Assembly (NCBI GenBank): GCA_026119935.1
Contig: JALRMH010000050.1
Location: forward strand, 1-64,000
Direction of reading: 5' to 3'
DNA: 64,000 bases
Origin: Endothia cerciana
Taxonomy: Eukaryota; Ascomycota; Sordariomycetes; Diaporthales; Cryphonectriaceae
The translations under genes and the position numbers were made by a program. Of this stretch, positions 62,957-64,000 are shown in pieces; the first letter of the stretch is position 1, and every line of letters begins with the position of its first letter. The notes beneath the pieces are model-generated. The model was not told the origin of the DNA and did not search any database. It saw only the letters and a list, made by a program, of their open reading frames with translations.

Positions 62957-64000
62957 GATGGCGGACAAGAGACGAGTGACTGCCTGCAGCCTGCGCAACA
63001 GACGCCTCAGTTGGTCTGGATCATCTGCTGTCGCACGATGGCTGACCTAAAGCATCGCAGTATATAAGGGGTATCGTAGGGACTTGGGGTCAATAGCTGA
63101 CGATACGGTGGCGAGGGAGGCGCCGCGATCCTCGACTGGTCACGCGGGAATCGAGGGCCTGAAGAGCACACACCTGCGCAGGGCAAGGAGGAGGAGGAGG
63201 AGGAGGAGGAGGAGGAGGAGGAGGAATGATGGGAGGGCTGGGTTGCAACAGACAAGATTAGGATGAATTGGCCTGTGAAGGAGGTGTTGTTTTAGGTGAT
63301 ATGCAGGCCCTGGCCTGCCCTGCCCTGCTCGGCGGGAGGGAAGGAGGAAAGGGCCGATCTACCCTGTCCAACTGGCCTTTACCCCTCCAACACCAGTGAA
63401 GATCTGGCGTCTGCTGCGGCACCAGAAGAACCGATTTCTCCTCACGAGGAGGTCAGGCCATAAGATGTGACGCGAATGGCCAACACACGCAGCGACACAC
63501 GCGAATGCAGTTTGGGGGACCCACCCCCGCATTTTTCCAGGGGTCGGTCCACAGCGGGCCCCAGCGCATTGCCCCCCCTCCCTTCGCGAGGAGTCCTCAA
63601 CCCTCAGGAGGACAACATGCGCAATTTCGAGCCTGTAGAGGATTCGGAGATGGGCTTCAGAAATGTCGACAGTCGACTCTGAGTACATGGGCTCCCATGG
63701 GCAGTAGGGCAGCCACACACGTCCTTTGCTCTGCTTGACACCGTCCCTGGATGAGGAGTGGTCTTAGAATGCGGAGGGTATGGATCCTGTTTCTGACTGC
63801 GGGGGGGGGGGGGGAGCCAGGGAGAGAGAGCCCAGGCGCGTGCCTTCGCGGGAAATCGGATCCAGATCAGGGTTCCGTAACAGTGTCTGAACAAGGTGAT
63901 TAGCTATCCATGGGGAGTGGACCACATCTGTAGAGGTGGGCTGCCCCGTCGAGAATCGTACTATAGTATAGGTTAGGACGTGTCTGGCCACCCTGGGCGC
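62957..64000. other. NNT upstream region with microsatellite, window end
   Basis: The NNT promoter with a TATATA-like box on the minus strand near 63061-63066, a (GGA)n tract at 63186-63225 and a G-run at about 63800-63813. Beyond 63250 the overlapping short frames have no motif. Confidence 0.45.
63186..63225. repeat. (GGA)n microsatellite
   Basis: About 13 GGA units, a purine tract on the plus strand and a TCC pyrimidine tract on the NNT coding strand, about 230 bases upstream of the NNT start. Confidence 0.95.

Noticed and set aside
1..64000. CRISPR arrays, phage or bacterial operons
   Set aside because: No regularly spaced direct repeats were seen and gene structure is clearly eukaryotic with GT-AG introns.

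Overview
The window is nuclear DNA of a filamentous ascomycete, most likely a Sordariomycete. Protein genes carry short GT-AG introns of about 48-132 nt, with CTAAC/CTGAC-type branch sites in several. Coding DNA is GC-rich, intergenic DNA is poorer in GC and rich in microsatellites, and the families are typical of plant- or soil-associated fungi. There are no operons, no CRISPR array, and no tRNA or rRNA gene that I could support. Exon limits were worked out by eye from splice signals, reading frame and family motifs.

Layout, left to right. 1-158 is a C homopolymer, probably a contig-end artefact. 0.9-8.7 kb holds a secreted cyanovirin-N-like protein, the base-excision glycosylase Nth1, a 72-residue AN1 zinc-finger protein, an alpha/beta hydrolase and a secreted GH18 chitinase with a CBM18 insert. 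9.6-12.2 kb is a divergent pair: a fluoroacetate-dehalogenase-like hydrolase and a tartrate/D-malate dehydrogenase-like enzyme. 14-20.2 kb holds a 1,089-residue orphan protein, a 39-residue membrane microprotein candidate and SDH subunit C. 21-26.7 kb holds TAF6 and a fungal TRP/flavin-carrier (FLC) channel. 26.7-31.3 kb is gene-poor.

31.3-35.9 kb carries a GH27 alpha-galactosidase and a divergent pair of mitochondrial genes, the NDUFA12-type complex I subunit and PGS1. The NDUFA12 gene contains 7-nt and 21-nt microexons. 38-43.7 kb holds three secreted or surface proteins: one of unknown function, a rhamnogalacturonan acetylesterase, and a membrane-anchored pepsin-like protein that seems to lack its catalytic motifs. 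46.2-51.1 kb holds a GT61 (EOGT-like) glycosyltransferase, a BTB protein and a small 12-cysteine secreted protein. 51.3-54 kb is a decayed stretch with a frameshifted SET-domain pseudogene, another coding relic and a possible solo LTR. 54.8-63 kb ends with a Q/P-repeat SANT/Myb-like protein, a BAHD acyltransferase and the six-exon mitochondrial proton-translocating NAD(P) transhydrogenase.

Two themes recur. Five genes serve mitochondria or may partly do so (SDHC, NDUFA12, PGS1, NNT, and possibly NTH1). Secreted carbohydrate-active enzymes (chitinase, alpha-galactosidase, rhamnogalacturonan acetylesterase) and a cysteine-rich secreted protein fit a plant-associated or saprotrophic life. I saw no clear biosynthetic cluster or defence system. 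The most unusual items are the 7-nt microexon, the dehalogenase/tartrate dehydrogenase pair, the microprotein, the pseudoprotease and the SET pseudogene.
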